Source of the DNA: an uncultured Pelagibacteraceae bacterium
Lineage (GTDB): Bacteria > Pseudomonadota > Alphaproteobacteria > Pelagibacterales > Pelagibacteraceae
DNA: 56,720 nucleotides
Direction of reading: 5' to 3'
Assembly: GCA_902514755.1 (NCBI GenBank)
Contig: CABXRY010000005.1
Span: 1-56,720 of the forward strand
Shown: positions 1-8,839 of the stretch, in pieces
How positions within the stretch are numbered: the first letter of the stretch is position 1
Layout of the letters: every line of letters starts with the position of its first letter
Made by a program: the position numbers and the translations under genes
The notes under the pieces: model-generated
Seen by the model: the letters and a program-made list of their open reading frames with translations, nothing else
Database searches by the model: none
Told to the model about the DNA's origin: nothing

Positions 1-811
1 AATTTTCCGCCCAATGCATAACTGTTCTTGGGCTCATCACAGTTGAAATATCTCCTGCAATAAAACCCTTTCTAGTTAAAGATGCTACCTTTATCATATT
101 GGCAACTTTTTCTTTACCTTTTGTATTATTAAGATTTTTATTTTTGGCTAAAACAATATCTAGTTCTCTATCAAGACTAAGATAATTAAGTGTGGTAACA
201 ATATTCCATCTATCCATTTGCCCTTGATTAATCTGTTGTGTTCCATGATAAAGACCTGTTGTGTCACCTAAACCAACAGTATTTGATGTGGCAAATAATC
301 TAAAAAATTTATTTTGTTTAATAACTTTGTTTTTATCAAGCAGTGTAAAATTTCCCTCAGCTTCCAAAACTCTTTGAATTACAAACATTACGTCTGGTCT
401 ACCTGCATCATACTCATCAAAAACTAATGCAACTGGATTTTGAATAGACCATGGTAAAATACCTTCATTAAATTGAGTAACTTGTTTACCATCTTTTAAT
501 ACGATGGCATCTTTTCCTATTAAATCTATTCTACTTACATGGCTATCTAAATTTACCCTGATACAAGGCCAGTTTAATCGTGCCGCAATTTGTTCTATAT
601 GTGTAGATTTTCCCGTTCCATGATACCCTTGTACCAAAACTCTTTTGTTAAAAGCAAAACCAGAAATTATTGCTAGCGTAGTATCTCTATCAAATTTATA
701 AGTCTTATCAATTTCAGGGACATATTCATTTTTTTTTGAAAATGCATCTACTTCCATTTCAGAATCGATTCCAAAAGTTTGCTTTAATGAAACTTTTATG
801 TCCGGCTGCAT
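1..811 (-). CDS. cobS: Cobaltochelatase-type AAA+ ATPase CobS (partial, 3' end outside window)
   Basis: The reverse strand reads as a MoxR-type AAA+ ATPase closely matching alphaproteobacterial CobS. Walker A is GYHGTGKST, Walker B is LVFDEYDAG, and the block TANTVGLGDTTG appears here as TSNTVGLGDTTG. About 270 codons are present; the family is usually about 330 residues, so the C-terminal end is cut by the window edge. CobS works with the VWA protein CobT and CobN to insert cobalt into hydrogenobyrinic acid diamide. The ATG at 811 lies one base after the stop of the upstream J-domain gene; a TTG at 829 is an alternative start. The order bolA, J-domain protein, cobS is common in alphaproteobacteria. 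Because SAR11 is not known to make cobalamin de novo, the true substrate here is uncertain. Confidence 0.85.
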   Translation of the reverse strand, partial: MQPDIKVSLKQTFGIDSEMEVDAFSKKNEYVPEIDKTYKFDRDTTLAIISGFAFNKRVLVQGYHGTGKSTHIEQIAARLNWPCIRVNLDSHVSRIDLIGKDAIVLKDGKQVTQFNEGILPWSIQNPVALVFDEYDAGRPDVMFVIQRVLEAEGNFTLLDKNKVIKQNKFFRLFATSNTVGLGDTTGLYHGTQQINQGQMDRWNIVTTLNYLSLDRELDIVLAKNKNLNNTKGKEKVANMIKVASLTRKGFIAGDISTVMSPRTVMHWAEN

Positions 812-812
812 G

Positions 813-1346
813 TCAAGATTTGGTGTCAATTTTTTCTCTATAAGTATTTTTAAGTTGTGTATAAGCTAAAGTGATTAGTTTTAGTTTTTCTTCATATTTT
901 TTATTTCCGGCATTTATATCTGGGTGAAATTTTTTGACAAGTAATTTGAACCTATCTTGAATTTTTTTCCATTTTAAACCTACTGAAACACCTAATATTC
1001 CAAAGGCTTTAATGTCTTTATGATTAAATTTAAATTGACGCATATGATCATATTCTCCATTAATCTTATCTTTATCTAATTCATCTCTTAAAGTGTTATT
1101 CCAAAGAACTTTAAAAAAATTGTCTGAAGAACTGAAGCTTTGTGTGGGTTTATGCCAAATCATATCTGATTTTAAGAAATTTAAAACCTGGTCATCATTC
1201 ATACCTGAAAAATAATTCCAATTTTTATTAAATTCTTTTACATGTTCAAGACAAAGCATTCTATATTTTTTGCTATTATCTTTTTCCACTGGTGCTTTAT
1301 ATTCACCAATTTCATTACAATTATTCCAGTCACAAATATTTTTCAT
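813..1346 (-). CDS. J-domain (DnaJ-like) co-chaperone, 177 aa
   Basis: The C-terminal third is a J domain with the HPD tripeptide at residues 141-143, needed to stimulate the ATPase of an Hsp70 partner (DnaK), followed by a helix of the usual type. The N-terminal half has no glycine/phenylalanine or classic zinc-finger region, but carries C5, C10, C32 and H35 in a spacing that could bind a metal. This fits the short alphaproteobacterial J-domain protein encoded next to cobS rather than full-length DnaJ. It precedes cobS on the same strand with a one-base gap, so the two are probably co-translated. Its start lies only 17 bp from the divergent bolA start. Confidence 0.85.
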   Translation of the reverse strand: MKNICDWNNCNEIGEYKAPVEKDNSKKYRMLCLEHVKEFNKNWNYFSGMNDDQVLNFLKSDMIWHKPTQSFSSSDNFFKVLWNNTLRDELDKDKINGEYDHMRQFKFNHKDIKAFGILGVSVGLKWKKIQDRFKLLVKKFHPDINAGNKKYEEKLKLITLAYTQLKNTYREKIDTKS

Positions 1347-1363
1347 GATATATAATAATATTT

Positions 1364-1624
1364 ATGGATATAAATGAGTTAATTGCAATTGTAAAAAAAA
1401 AGCTTGAAGAGAAAATTAATATTGAAAGTATAAGAATTGAGGATAAGTCTTTCCTTCATAAAAACCATGCTGGAAATAAGGAAGGTAAATTCCATTTAAA
1501 AATTCATCTTAATTCAACTGAACTAAAAAAAATGAACAGATTAGAAAGTAATAAAAAAATTTATAAGATATTAGATGAAGAACTAAAGATGTCTATTCAT
1601 TCAATACAAATATTAATTAGTTAA
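1364..1624 (+). CDS. bolA: BolA family protein, 86 aa
   Basis: A full-length small BolA-like protein. It has the family core IEDKS followed by HKNHAG (residues 32-37), the strand GKFHLKI, and the C-terminal IHSIQI strand containing the conserved histidine (H79). BolA proteins partner monothiol glutaredoxins in iron-sulfur handling and redox sensing, and some bind DNA. The gene is divergent from the J-domain/cobS pair and its 3' end overlaps the 3' end of aroB by 12 bp. Assignment to the family is firm; which BolA subtype it is cannot be told from sequence reading alone. Confidence 0.88.
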   Translation: MDINELIAIVKKKLEEKINIESIRIEDKSFLHKNHAGNKEGKFHLKIHLNSTELKKMNRLESNKKIYKILDEELKMSIHSIQILIS

Positions 1625-2719
1625 TTCACTTTTTAAAAAATTTGCTACCATTTTTTTGGTATATTCTTTATTGATTAAGGGAGAGCCAATTTTTTTTAAT
1701 AAAACTAAACTAATTTTATCTGAATTATTTTTCTTGTCTTTAAGCATAAAGGATAAAATTTTACTTAAATCTTTTAAATTAAAAAACTTAGTTATTTTTG
1801 ATGGCAAATTTGAATTACCAATATGATTGATTATTAAATTATGTTCTTCATTCTTTAGCAGATTATTTTTTAAACTAAAATTTAAAGCAGTTTTCATTCC
1901 AAGTATCACTGCTTCACCGTGGTTAAGCCTTTTTGAGTAGCCTAAAGATGCTTCATATGCATGTGCAAATGTGTGCCCAAAATTTAGAGTTTTTCTAAGT
2001 CCTTTTTCTTTTTCATCTTTTTCAACAACATTTTTTTTAATTTTACAACTTTCGTAAATTGTTTTTTCTATAAACGGCGAAGTAAGGCTTAAAATTTTTT
2101 CACTATTTCTGTTTAAATAATTAAAAATTTTTTTATCAGCAATTAAAGAATGTTTTAAAATTTCGCCATATCCACATATTATTTCTCTTTTAGGAAGTGT
2201 TTTTAAAAATTGAATATCAGAAACAACCAAATGAGGTTGATAGAAACTTCCAATTAAATTTTTTCCATATTTAGTGTTAACTCCAGTTTTTCCTCCAATT
2301 GAAGAGTCTACTTGTGATAAAAGGGTTGTTGGAACATTTATAAATTTTAGTCCTCTTTTGAACAAACTAGCAGCAAAGCCACTAATATCTCCTGTAATTC
2401 CGCCACCAATTGAGATTAGGCAATCTTCTCTGGAAAAGTTTTCTTTTAAAAGAATATCTAAAATATTATTAATACTATTTTGATTTTTATTTTTTTCATT
2501 TGCATTGAAAATAAAAATATAGAGTTTTTTTTTGCTTAAAGATTTTTTTATTCTAGAAATAATTTTTTTTGAAATATTTCTATCTATAATAAGAAGACAT
2601 TTTTTAAAATTAACTGAATTAGTTTTTGCAATATTTGCTAAATTTGAAACTAAATTAGATCCAATTATAATGGGATATTTTTGGCTTTTAGTATCTATCT
2701 TTAATTTAATGGGCGTCAT
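1613..2719 (-). CDS. aroB: 3-dehydroquinate synthase
   Basis: AroB converts DAHP to 3-dehydroquinate, step two of the shikimate pathway, using NAD and a divalent metal. The NAD-binding GGGITGD lies at residues 105-111 and the block PTTLLSQVDSSIGGKTG at 130-146. The expected metal ligands are E186 (in GYGEILKH), H249 (FGHTFAHA) and H267 (NHGEA). Its length of 368 residues is normal. The start overlaps the end of aroK by 14 bp, the usual aroK-aroB coupling, so shikimate kinase and dehydroquinate synthase are made from one message. Confidence 0.96.
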   Translation of the reverse strand: MTPIKLKIDTKSQKYPIIIGSNLVSNLANIAKTNSVNFKKCLLIIDRNISKKIISRIKKSLSKKKLYIFIFNANEKNKNQNSINNILDILLKENFSREDCLISIGGGITGDISGFAASLFKRGLKFINVPTTLLSQVDSSIGGKTGVNTKYGKNLIGSFYQPHLVVSDIQFLKTLPKREIICGYGEILKHSLIADKKIFNYLNRNSEKILSLTSPFIEKTIYESCKIKKNVVEKDEKEKGLRKTLNFGHTFAHAYEASLGYSKRLNHGEAVILGMKTALNFSLKNNLLKNEEHNLIINHIGNSNLPSKITKFFNLKDLSKILSFMLKDKKNNSDKISLVLLKKIGSPLINKEYTKKMVANFLKSELTN

Positions 2720-3218
2720 AAATATTTAAAATTTTTTTAACAATTTCTTTTTTACTTAAGCTATCACATTCAATTTTATATAAAGCTTTTGAATAAATGT
2801 TAGACCGTTTTTTAATTAAATCAATAATTTCATTTTCAGAAACATTTGACACCAAAGGTCTTTTTTTACTATTTTTTATTCTATTCACCAATATTTTATC
2901 ACTCCAATTTAACCAAAAAGATAAATGATTTTTTATTACCTCTTTTCTAATATTTCTATTTATAAATGCACCACCCCCAAGAGATATAACTACAGGCTTT
3001 GATTTTAATTTTTTTAATGTAATTTTTTCCTCAAATTTTCTGAAATAATTCTCACCTTTTGTTTCAAATATTTTTTTAATCGACAATCCTAGCTCAGTCT
3101 CAATTTCATTATCAATATCTATAAAATTTAATTGTAATTTTTTTGCAACTAAAGAGCCAATAGAACTCTTTCCTGATCCCATCATCCCTAAAAAAATTAG
3201 ATTTTCTTTTGATTTCAT
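2706..3218 (-). CDS. aroK: Shikimate kinase
   Basis: A 170-residue P-loop kinase that phosphorylates shikimate to shikimate-3-phosphate. Walker A is GMMGSGKS at residues 11-18, followed by the DIDNEIE segment with the shikimate-binding aspartate, the FRKFEE arginine, and SLGGGAF. First gene of an aroK-aroB pair reading leftward. The 57-bp spacer to the divergent small ORF at 3276 must hold the promoters of both. Confidence 0.95.
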   Translation of the reverse strand: MKSKENLIFLGMMGSGKSSIGSLVAKKLQLNFIDIDNEIETELGLSIKKIFETKGENYFRKFEEKITLKKLKSKPVVISLGGGAFINRNIRKEVIKNHLSFWLNWSDKILVNRIKNSKKRPLVSNVSENEIIDLIKKRSNIYSKALYKIECDSLSKKEIVKKILNIYDAH

Positions 3219-3275
3219 AAGTTTCTTTATTGAAAAAACACAAATATGTCTTAATTTGAAATTATCTAAAGTTAT

Positions 3276-3458
3276 ATGGAATTTAGTAAAAATACAAGTT
3301 CAGGTAAAACTAATGTAATAGGATTAGTAATTAAATCTATTCTTGGATTAGTAGCAATTTTAGGTTTGGTTTTTTTTCTAAATACAATTGATTTTCCATC
3401 CCCAAAAAAAGAAATAAAGAAAATTATCCCTAATGAGAATTTTAAAGTGGTTAAATAA
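3276..3458 (+). CDS. Small single-pass membrane protein, unknown function, 60 aa
   Basis: I do not recognise this protein. It has a polar N-terminus of about 14 residues, one hydrophobic segment at about residues 15-35, then a proline- and lysine-rich tail. An ATG opens the frame and its last 26 bp overlap the start of the large exported protein that follows, which suggests translational coupling. The antisense frame (3272-3472) is slightly longer but looks like a shadow. Confidence is moderate because short AT-rich frames can arise by chance. Confidence 0.5.
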   Translation: MEFSKNTSSGKTNVIGLVIKSILGLVAILGLVFFLNTIDFPSPKKEIKKIIPNENFKVVK

Positions 3459-5196
3459 AAAATATTTATCAATAACAGTCATATATTTACTATCTTCATT
3501 TTGTGCATTGGCAGAAGATCAACCTATAGATATTTGGAATATAGAAAAAAAATCAAATGAGACAACATCAGCAACAATTTCAACAATTGAAAATATAGAA
3601 GTTAAAAAAGAGAGTAATATTTATAATTTACAAGCTGATAATAAAAAAGAAACTGTAAAACTAGATAACGAACTTACTTCCAAAGAAATTAAGATTGTTG
3701 GATTATATGATCCTGCAGACTATGGACTAAGTATTGATATGTGGTCAAATTCAGATGGCGCAACTCTAAAAAAACTTTTTAAAAACATAGATAATTATGA
3801 TCTTTCAAGTGATGCATCAGAAATTCTTAATATTGCATTACTAACAAATACTTACTATCCAAATAAAAGTATCACAGAGGATGAATTTTTAAATTTTAAA
3901 TCTAATTGGTTAATTAAAGACTCAAATTTTGAATTAATAGAAAAATTTCTTATTAAAAATCAAGCTACCAATCTTCATCCAGAATTGATGAGATATATGG
4001 TTGATAACTATCTATCTAATTCTGATGTAAAAAAATCGTGTGAAATTTTTTCTAAGATAAAAGAACCCCTTGAAAATGAATACTTATCTAAATTTAATTT
4101 ATATTGTCTAATTAACTATGGAAAAAATGAGGAAGCTCAACTTATTTTAGATTTAAAAAAAGAATTAGGTTTTAATGATGAATATTTTGAAAATAAAATT
4201 AATTATCTATTTGGATATGTAGAAGAAACAAATAAGGACATATCTGAGAATTCTATTCTAGATTTTCATTTAGCCCATAGAACAAATCCAGAATTTAAAT
4301 TTGAACCAAAAAAAGATACTCCAAAATTAATTTGGAAATATTTATCAGCTTCAAATTTATTATTTAATATCAAAGATATTGAAATTACTGATATTGAAAA
4401 AATTTCAACAATTGAGAAAGCTGTTCATGATAAAAATTATTCTGAGGAAGAATTATTTGAATTTTACAAAAAATTTCAGTTTACAATAAATCAATTACTA
4501 AATACCAAACAGTCTTATAAATCTCTTCCATCAATTGAGGCGAAAGCTTTAGTTTATCAAAGAGTACTTTTGACTGAGGAACCAAAATTAAAGCTAGAAT
4601 TAATGAAAATTTTAAAAGACATTTTTATATCAGAAGGTTTGGATAATACTTTTGATTTAGAATTAAAGAGATTTTTAAAATCAATAGACCCAGAAGATGT
4701 ACCGTCGAATTTTACAACTTTTTATAGTGAAAATATGGAAGGTAGCGTTTCAAGTAAAAAAAGAATTAAATATAATAACAAAGTTTTACACCAATCAAAG
4801 TTAGTAAATTATTTTAATGGTGATTATGCTAAATCTAAAATTGAAGAGGATTTGAATAAATACCTAAAAAAAATAAAAAAAAATAAGAAATATATTTTAT
4901 CAAAAAAAGATATAATTTTTATTGAGGCATTAAAATCAGATGGAATTGAAATTTCAAAAAAATATGACGATCTCTATAAAATTAGTGCAACTGAAATGCC
5001 AGCAGATATACAGTTAATGATAGATAATAGAGAGGTTGGGGCAGCATTATTAAGGGTTATCGAAGTTATTGGTTCTGAGAGAATTGAAGATATTGATGAC
5101 GACACGGTTTATTTCATAATTAATACGCTAAACCAATTAAATGTAGATTTAATAAGAAATAAACTTCTACTTAAAGTTCTTCCTTTAAAAGTTTAA
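3433..5196 (+). CDS. Predicted exported protein of unknown function, 587 aa
   Basis: The N-terminus has a basic stretch (RILKWLNKK), a hydrophobic core and a plausible cleavage site after CALA-E near residue 28, as in a Sec signal peptide. The mature part is rich in Asp, Glu, Lys and Asn and appears largely alpha-helical, possibly as irregular helical repeats; there are no evident catalytic motifs, membrane spans or zinc sites. It is followed after 25 bp by def-fmt-truA, but a functional link to translation is doubtful. The length and its signal peptide make the frame certain; the role is unknown. Confidence 0.85.
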   Translation: MRILKWLNKKYLSITVIYLLSSFCALAEDQPIDIWNIEKKSNETTSATISTIENIEVKKESNIYNLQADNKKETVKLDNELTSKEIKIVGLYDPADYGLSIDMWSNSDGATLKKLFKNIDNYDLSSDASEILNIALLTNTYYPNKSITEDEFLNFKSNWLIKDSNFELIEKFLIKNQATNLHPELMRYMVDNYLSNSDVKKSCEIFSKIKEPLENEYLSKFNLYCLINYGKNEEAQLILDLKKELGFNDEYFENKINYLFGYVEETNKDISENSILDFHLAHRTNPEFKFEPKKDTPKLIWKYLSASNLLFNIKDIEITDIEKISTIEKAVHDKNYSEEELFEFYKKFQFTINQLLNTKQSYKSLPSIEAKALVYQRVLLTEEPKLKLELMKILKDIFISEGLDNTFDLELKRFLKSIDPEDVPSNFTTFYSENMEGSVSSKKRIKYNNKVLHQSKLVNYFNGDYAKSKIEEDLNKYLKKIKKNKKYILSKKDIIFIEALKSDGIEISKKYDDLYKISATEMPADIQLMIDNREVGAALLRVIEVIGSERIEDIDDDTVYFIINTLNQLNVDLIRNKLLLKVLPLKV

Positions 5197-5221
5197 AATT
5201 TATAATAAAATAATACCATTT

Positions 5222-5740
5222 ATGACTATTAGAACTATCATAACCGAGCCTAATCCATTGTTAAGACAGGTATCCAAACCTGTTGATCAAGTAGGCAAAG
5301 AGGAACAAAAATTAATGGATGATATGTTAGAGACAATGTATGACGCACCAGGTATAGGGCTCGCAGCAATTCAAGTTGGTGTTCCAAAAAGGATAATAGT
5401 GATGGATATTAGTAAAGAAGAAGGAAAAAAAGAACCAAGGTATTTTGTAAATCCTGTTATAAAAAATAAAGATCCAGTAAAATCAACATATGAAGAAGGA
5501 TGTTTATCTGTTCCGAACCAATTTGCAGAAATAGATAGACCAAGTAAATGTGAGGTAGAATATTTAGATTATCATGGAAAAAAGCAGTTATTAAAAGCAG
5601 ACGGATTACTAGCAACCTGTATACAACACGAAATGGATCATTTAGAGGGTGTACTTTTTATTGACTATTTATCAAAATTAAAAAAATCAATGATAATTAA
5701 AAAGTTATCAAAATTGAAATCAAATACTGCTGTACTTTAA
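5222..5740 (+). CDS. def: Peptide deformylase
   Basis: This metalloenzyme removes the N-formyl group from nascent proteins. All three signature motifs are present: GIGLAAIQ at residues 44-51, EGCLS at 92-96 (metal ligand C94) and HEMDH at 136-140 (ligands H136 and H140, catalytic E137). The length of 172 residues is typical. fmt follows after 3 bp, so the enzymes that add and remove the formyl group are co-expressed. Confidence 0.97.
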   Translation: MTIRTIITEPNPLLRQVSKPVDQVGKEEQKLMDDMLETMYDAPGIGLAAIQVGVPKRIIVMDISKEEGKKEPRYFVNPVIKNKDPVKSTYEEGCLSVPNQFAEIDRPSKCEVEYLDYHGKKQLLKADGLLATCIQHEMDHLEGVLFIDYLSKLKKSMIIKKLSKLKSNTAVL

Positions 5741-5743
5741 TTA

Positions 5744-6667
5744 ATGCCTAAAAAGATTGTTTTTATGGGTACCCCAATGTTTGCTGTACCAATTTTAAAA
5801 TCTTTGTATCAAAATGGATACCCTATCTCAAATGTATATACACAACCTCCTCAAAAATCTCAAAGAGGACAACGAATAAATAAATCACCGATACAAGGAA
5901 TAGCGGAGACTTTGAATCTAGATTTTAAAACACCAAAATTTTTAAAAGATAATAATGAAGAGTATGAGTCTTTCAAAAAAATAGAGGCAGATCTTGTTGT
6001 AGTTGTTGCTTATGGACAAATTATTCCAAAAGAATTCCTGAACTTATCTAAAAAAGGTTTTATAAATATTCATGCATCAATACTTCCAAGATGGAGAGGT
6101 GCAGCTCCAATACAAAGATCAATTATGAACCTAGATAAAGAAACTGGTGTAAGTATTATGAAAATAGCAGAGAAGCTTGATACAGGCCCAGTATGTAACA
6201 CTTATAAAATAAATTTAGAGCATAATTTGAATGCTCAGGATATTGGAGAGAAACTTTCTTTATTAGCCGCAGAAAAGATTTTAGATAATATTGATGACAT
6301 ATTAGATGATAAAGCTACTTTTATTGAACAAGATCATTCAAAAGCAACTTATGCGTCAAAAATTCAAAAGTCTGAAGGAGAAATTGATTGGACAGAATCT
6401 GCACAAAATATTGTTGGCAAAATAAATGGTCTGTATCCGACACCTGGTGCTTTTTTTATATATAATGGCGAAAGATATAAAATATTAAAAGCAGATATCG
6501 GTAATGGAATTGGAAATCCAGGAGAAGTTATTTCTAATTATTTAGAAATTGTTTGTGGAAAAAATCAATCAATAAAGATTACCGAAATACAAAGACAAGG
6601 AAAAAAGCCTCAAAATATTGGTGAATTTATGCTTGGTTCTCAAATAAAAAAAGGATCTAAAGTCTAA
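5744..6667 (+). CDS. fmt: Methionyl-tRNA formyltransferase
   Basis: Formylates initiator Met-tRNA using 10-formyltetrahydrofolate. The catalytic triad N108, H110 and D146 is present, as is the conserved SILPRWRGAAPIQ block at about 112-124, and a C-terminal tRNA-binding OB-like domain fits the 307-residue length. It sits directly between def and truA with no spacer to truA. Confidence 0.97.
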   Translation: MPKKIVFMGTPMFAVPILKSLYQNGYPISNVYTQPPQKSQRGQRINKSPIQGIAETLNLDFKTPKFLKDNNEEYESFKKIEADLVVVVAYGQIIPKEFLNLSKKGFINIHASILPRWRGAAPIQRSIMNLDKETGVSIMKIAEKLDTGPVCNTYKINLEHNLNAQDIGEKLSLLAAEKILDNIDDILDDKATFIEQDHSKATYASKIQKSEGEIDWTESAQNIVGKINGLYPTPGAFFIYNGERYKILKADIGNGIGNPGEVISNYLEIVCGKNQSIKITEIQRQGKKPQNIGEFMLGSQIKKGSKV

Positions 6668-7408
6668 ATGATAAGATATCAACTGCTTATTGAGTATGTA
6701 GGTACAAATTTTAGAGGATGGCAAATTCAAAAAAAAGGCGCAACAATTCAGGGTCTAATTCAAGAAAAACTCACTAAACTTTTAAAACAAAAAATAATTT
6801 TAAATGGTTCTGGAAGAACAGATACTGGAGTTCATGCAATTGAACAATCTGCTCATTTTGATTGTAAAAATGAAATTAAAGATTTAACAAAATTTTTAAA
6901 ATCTATTAACTTTTTTTTAAATGATAAAGGTATTGCAATTAAAAAAATAAAAAAAAGAAGCAATAAATTTCACTCGAGATTTTCTGCAAAACAAAGAATT
7001 TATAAATATATAATTTTTAATCAAATTAGTGAACCTATAATAGAAAAAAAAAGATGTTGGCATGTTAGAAAAACTTTAGATTTAAGTTTAATTAAAAAAG
7101 GTGCAAAAAAACTAGAGGGAACTAATGATTATTCTACTTTTAGAGCATCCAGCTGTCATGCTAAAAGTCCAATTAAGACCATTAAATCTATCAAAATCAA
7201 ATCGTCTAAAAATAAAATAGAAATAGAATTTAGATCTCAATCATTTTTACAACAACAGGTAAGATCCATGGTTGGTTGTTTAAAATATTTAGGTGAAAAA
7301 AAATGGGATTTGAAAACTTTTGATAAGATATTTAAATCAAAAAAAAGAATATTATGTGCACCACCAGCACCTCCAGAAGGACTTTTTTTAGCGAGAGTGA
7401 TTTATTAA
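6668..7408 (+). CDS. truA: tRNA pseudouridine(38-40) synthase
   Basis: Modifies uridines 38-40 of the anticodon arm. The catalytic aspartate is D52 in GRTDTGVHA. The second half carries the FLQQQVRSMVG segment typical of TruA. Length 246 residues is normal. The ATG directly follows the fmt stop, giving a def-fmt-truA operon. The 3' end overlaps the convergent SET-domain gene by 21 bp. Confidence 0.96.
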   Translation: MIRYQLLIEYVGTNFRGWQIQKKGATIQGLIQEKLTKLLKQKIILNGSGRTDTGVHAIEQSAHFDCKNEIKDLTKFLKSINFFLNDKGIAIKKIKKRSNKFHSRFSAKQRIYKYIIFNQISEPIIEKKRCWHVRKTLDLSLIKKGAKKLEGTNDYSTFRASSCHAKSPIKTIKSIKIKSSKNKIEIEFRSQSFLQQQVRSMVGCLKYLGEKKWDLKTFDKIFKSKKRILCAPPAPPEGLFLARVIY

Positions 7409-7879
7409 TTTTTTTTTATTACTCATTGCAAATTTTTTATTAATTCGCCATCTTGACTCCGCTCTTACAATATAGCCACAACAATTTTTCGAATTACATT
7501 TACATTTAAACTGTTTGTAATTTTCATCATATCCAAAACCATAGTCACATGTAAATTCTTCACCCTTTTTTATATCTTTAATGGCCTTGACCCATATCTT
7601 AAGTCCTTTACCGTCATAATCACAATTATTATCACACGAGTGATTTATTAAACCAGCAGTGTTCCAAGAAAAATCCCCATCAAGATCATATCTTTTATTT
7701 ATTGTGAATAAATAAATAGGTTTATTATTATCATATTTATCTGACTCTTCAGTTTGTTTTTTAGTAATTAGTTTCCCGATATAATCAATTATTTTTGTTC
7801 CCGCTTTGATATCTTTTGTTGCGTAAAGGCCTCGACCTTTTTTATCAATGTCAGATTTTTTAATTCTATACGATTTCAT
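7388..7879 (-). CDS. SET domain protein (putative lysine methyltransferase), 163 aa
   Basis: A compact SET domain fills the protein. Residues 15-22 (GRGLYATK) form the opening strand, NHSC lies at 79-82 (the knot motif that binds S-adenosylmethionine), and EEFTCDYGFGY ends at 117. A post-SET zinc segment follows with cysteines near 126, 128 and 133-134. These features indicate a SAM-dependent protein lysine methyltransferase; the substrate in a bacterium cannot be inferred. The neighbour upstream on the same strand is a histone-deacetylase-fold hydrolase, 30 bp away. Confidence 0.85.
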   Translation of the reverse strand: MKSYRIKKSDIDKKGRGLYATKDIKAGTKIIDYIGKLITKKQTEESDKYDNNKPIYLFTINKRYDLDGDFSWNTAGLINHSCDNNCDYDGKGLKIWVKAIKDIKKGEEFTCDYGFGYDENYKQFKCKCNSKNCCGYIVRAESRWRINKKFAMSNKKKLINHSR

Positions 7880-7909
7880 TACATTTTTTTAGAGAGTTAT
7901 TAAAAATTA

Positions 7910-8839
7910 TCAATTAAATTCTATTAAAGCATCTACATGTCTTTGAGTACTATCTTGCAGTGCTTTTAAATCATACCCACCCTCAAGAATTGAAACCACA
8001 TTTCCGTTACAAAATGGTTTTGAAATTTCCAAAGTTCTTTTTGTTAAAGTATAAAAATCCTCTGAATTTAATCTTAATTGAGCCAAAGGATCATCAATAT
8101 GTGCATCAAAACCCGCAGAAAATAACAAGAATTCAGGCTTAAATTCTTTAAGTTTATTTAAAACATGCTCATAAGCATTAAGATATTCAACAGCTGTTGT
8201 ACCTGCTTCAAGTGGAATATTGAAAATATTATTATACTTACCTTTTTCTTTTTCAGATCCTGATCCAGGATAATATGGATACTGATGAGTTGATATGTAT
8301 AAGACTTTTTCATTATCATAAAAAATATCTTGAGTTCCATTTCCGTGGTGTACATCAAAATCAATGATTGCAATTTTATTATACTTATATTTTTCGATAA
8401 GATAATTTGCACCTACAGCAACATTATTATAAATACAAAATCCCATTGCTTTTTCTTTTTCAGCATGATGCCCGGGTGGTCTAACAGCACAAAAAGCATT
8501 TTTGAAATCTTTATTCTGAACACCTTCTATTGCAGTAAGTATTGAACCAACTGCATCTTTAGTGGCATCTTTACTACCCGGTGAAACAACTGTATCACCA
8601 TCAAGAAAATTAAATCCATTTTGTGGAAAAGATTTTTGTACTTGGTTTATATAATCTAATGAATGAGTTTTTATTAAAAGATCTTGATCAAAGTTAGTTG
8701 GTTTTTTCCAAATTAAATTTTTATTATCTAACTTTTTAAAGTTATCAATTACTGCAGTAACTCTATCTATTTTTTCAGGATGACCTACGCCTGTATTATG
8801 GTTTTGATAAGTATCTGATGTTACTAAACCAGTTTTCAC
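7910..8839 (-). CDS. Histone deacetylase family (acetoin-utilisation AcuC-like) amidohydrolase
   Basis: A complete 309-residue zinc amidohydrolase. It carries RPPGHHA with the catalytic histidine pair H124-H125, IDFDVHHGNGT with zinc ligands D162 and H164, and SAGFDAH with zinc ligand D245. Bacterial members act on acetylpolyamines, acetylated proteins or other short-chain amides; the substrate here is not known. Its start overlaps the end of dapE by 4 bp (ATGA), so it is probably transcribed with the dap genes. Confidence 0.9.
   Translation of the reverse strand: MKTGLVTSDTYQNHNTGVGHPEKIDRVTAVIDNFKKLDNKNLIWKKPTNFDQDLLIKTHSLDYINQVQKSFPQNGFNFLDGDTVVSPGSKDATKDAVGSILTAIEGVQNKDFKNAFCAVRPPGHHAEKEKAMGFCIYNNVAVGANYLIEKYKYNKIAIIDFDVHHGNGTQDIFYDNEKVLYISTHQYPYYPGSGSEKEKGKYNNIFNIPLEAGTTAVEYLNAYEHVLNKLKEFKPEFLLFSAGFDAHIDDPLAQLRLNSEDFYTLTKRTLEISKPFCNGNVVSILEGGYDLKALQDSTQRHVDALIEFN

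Noticed and set aside
3272..3472. Reverse-strand frame of 66 codons opposite the small membrane ORF
   Set aside because: Looks like a complement shadow of the forward frame, and spans the start of the exported protein.
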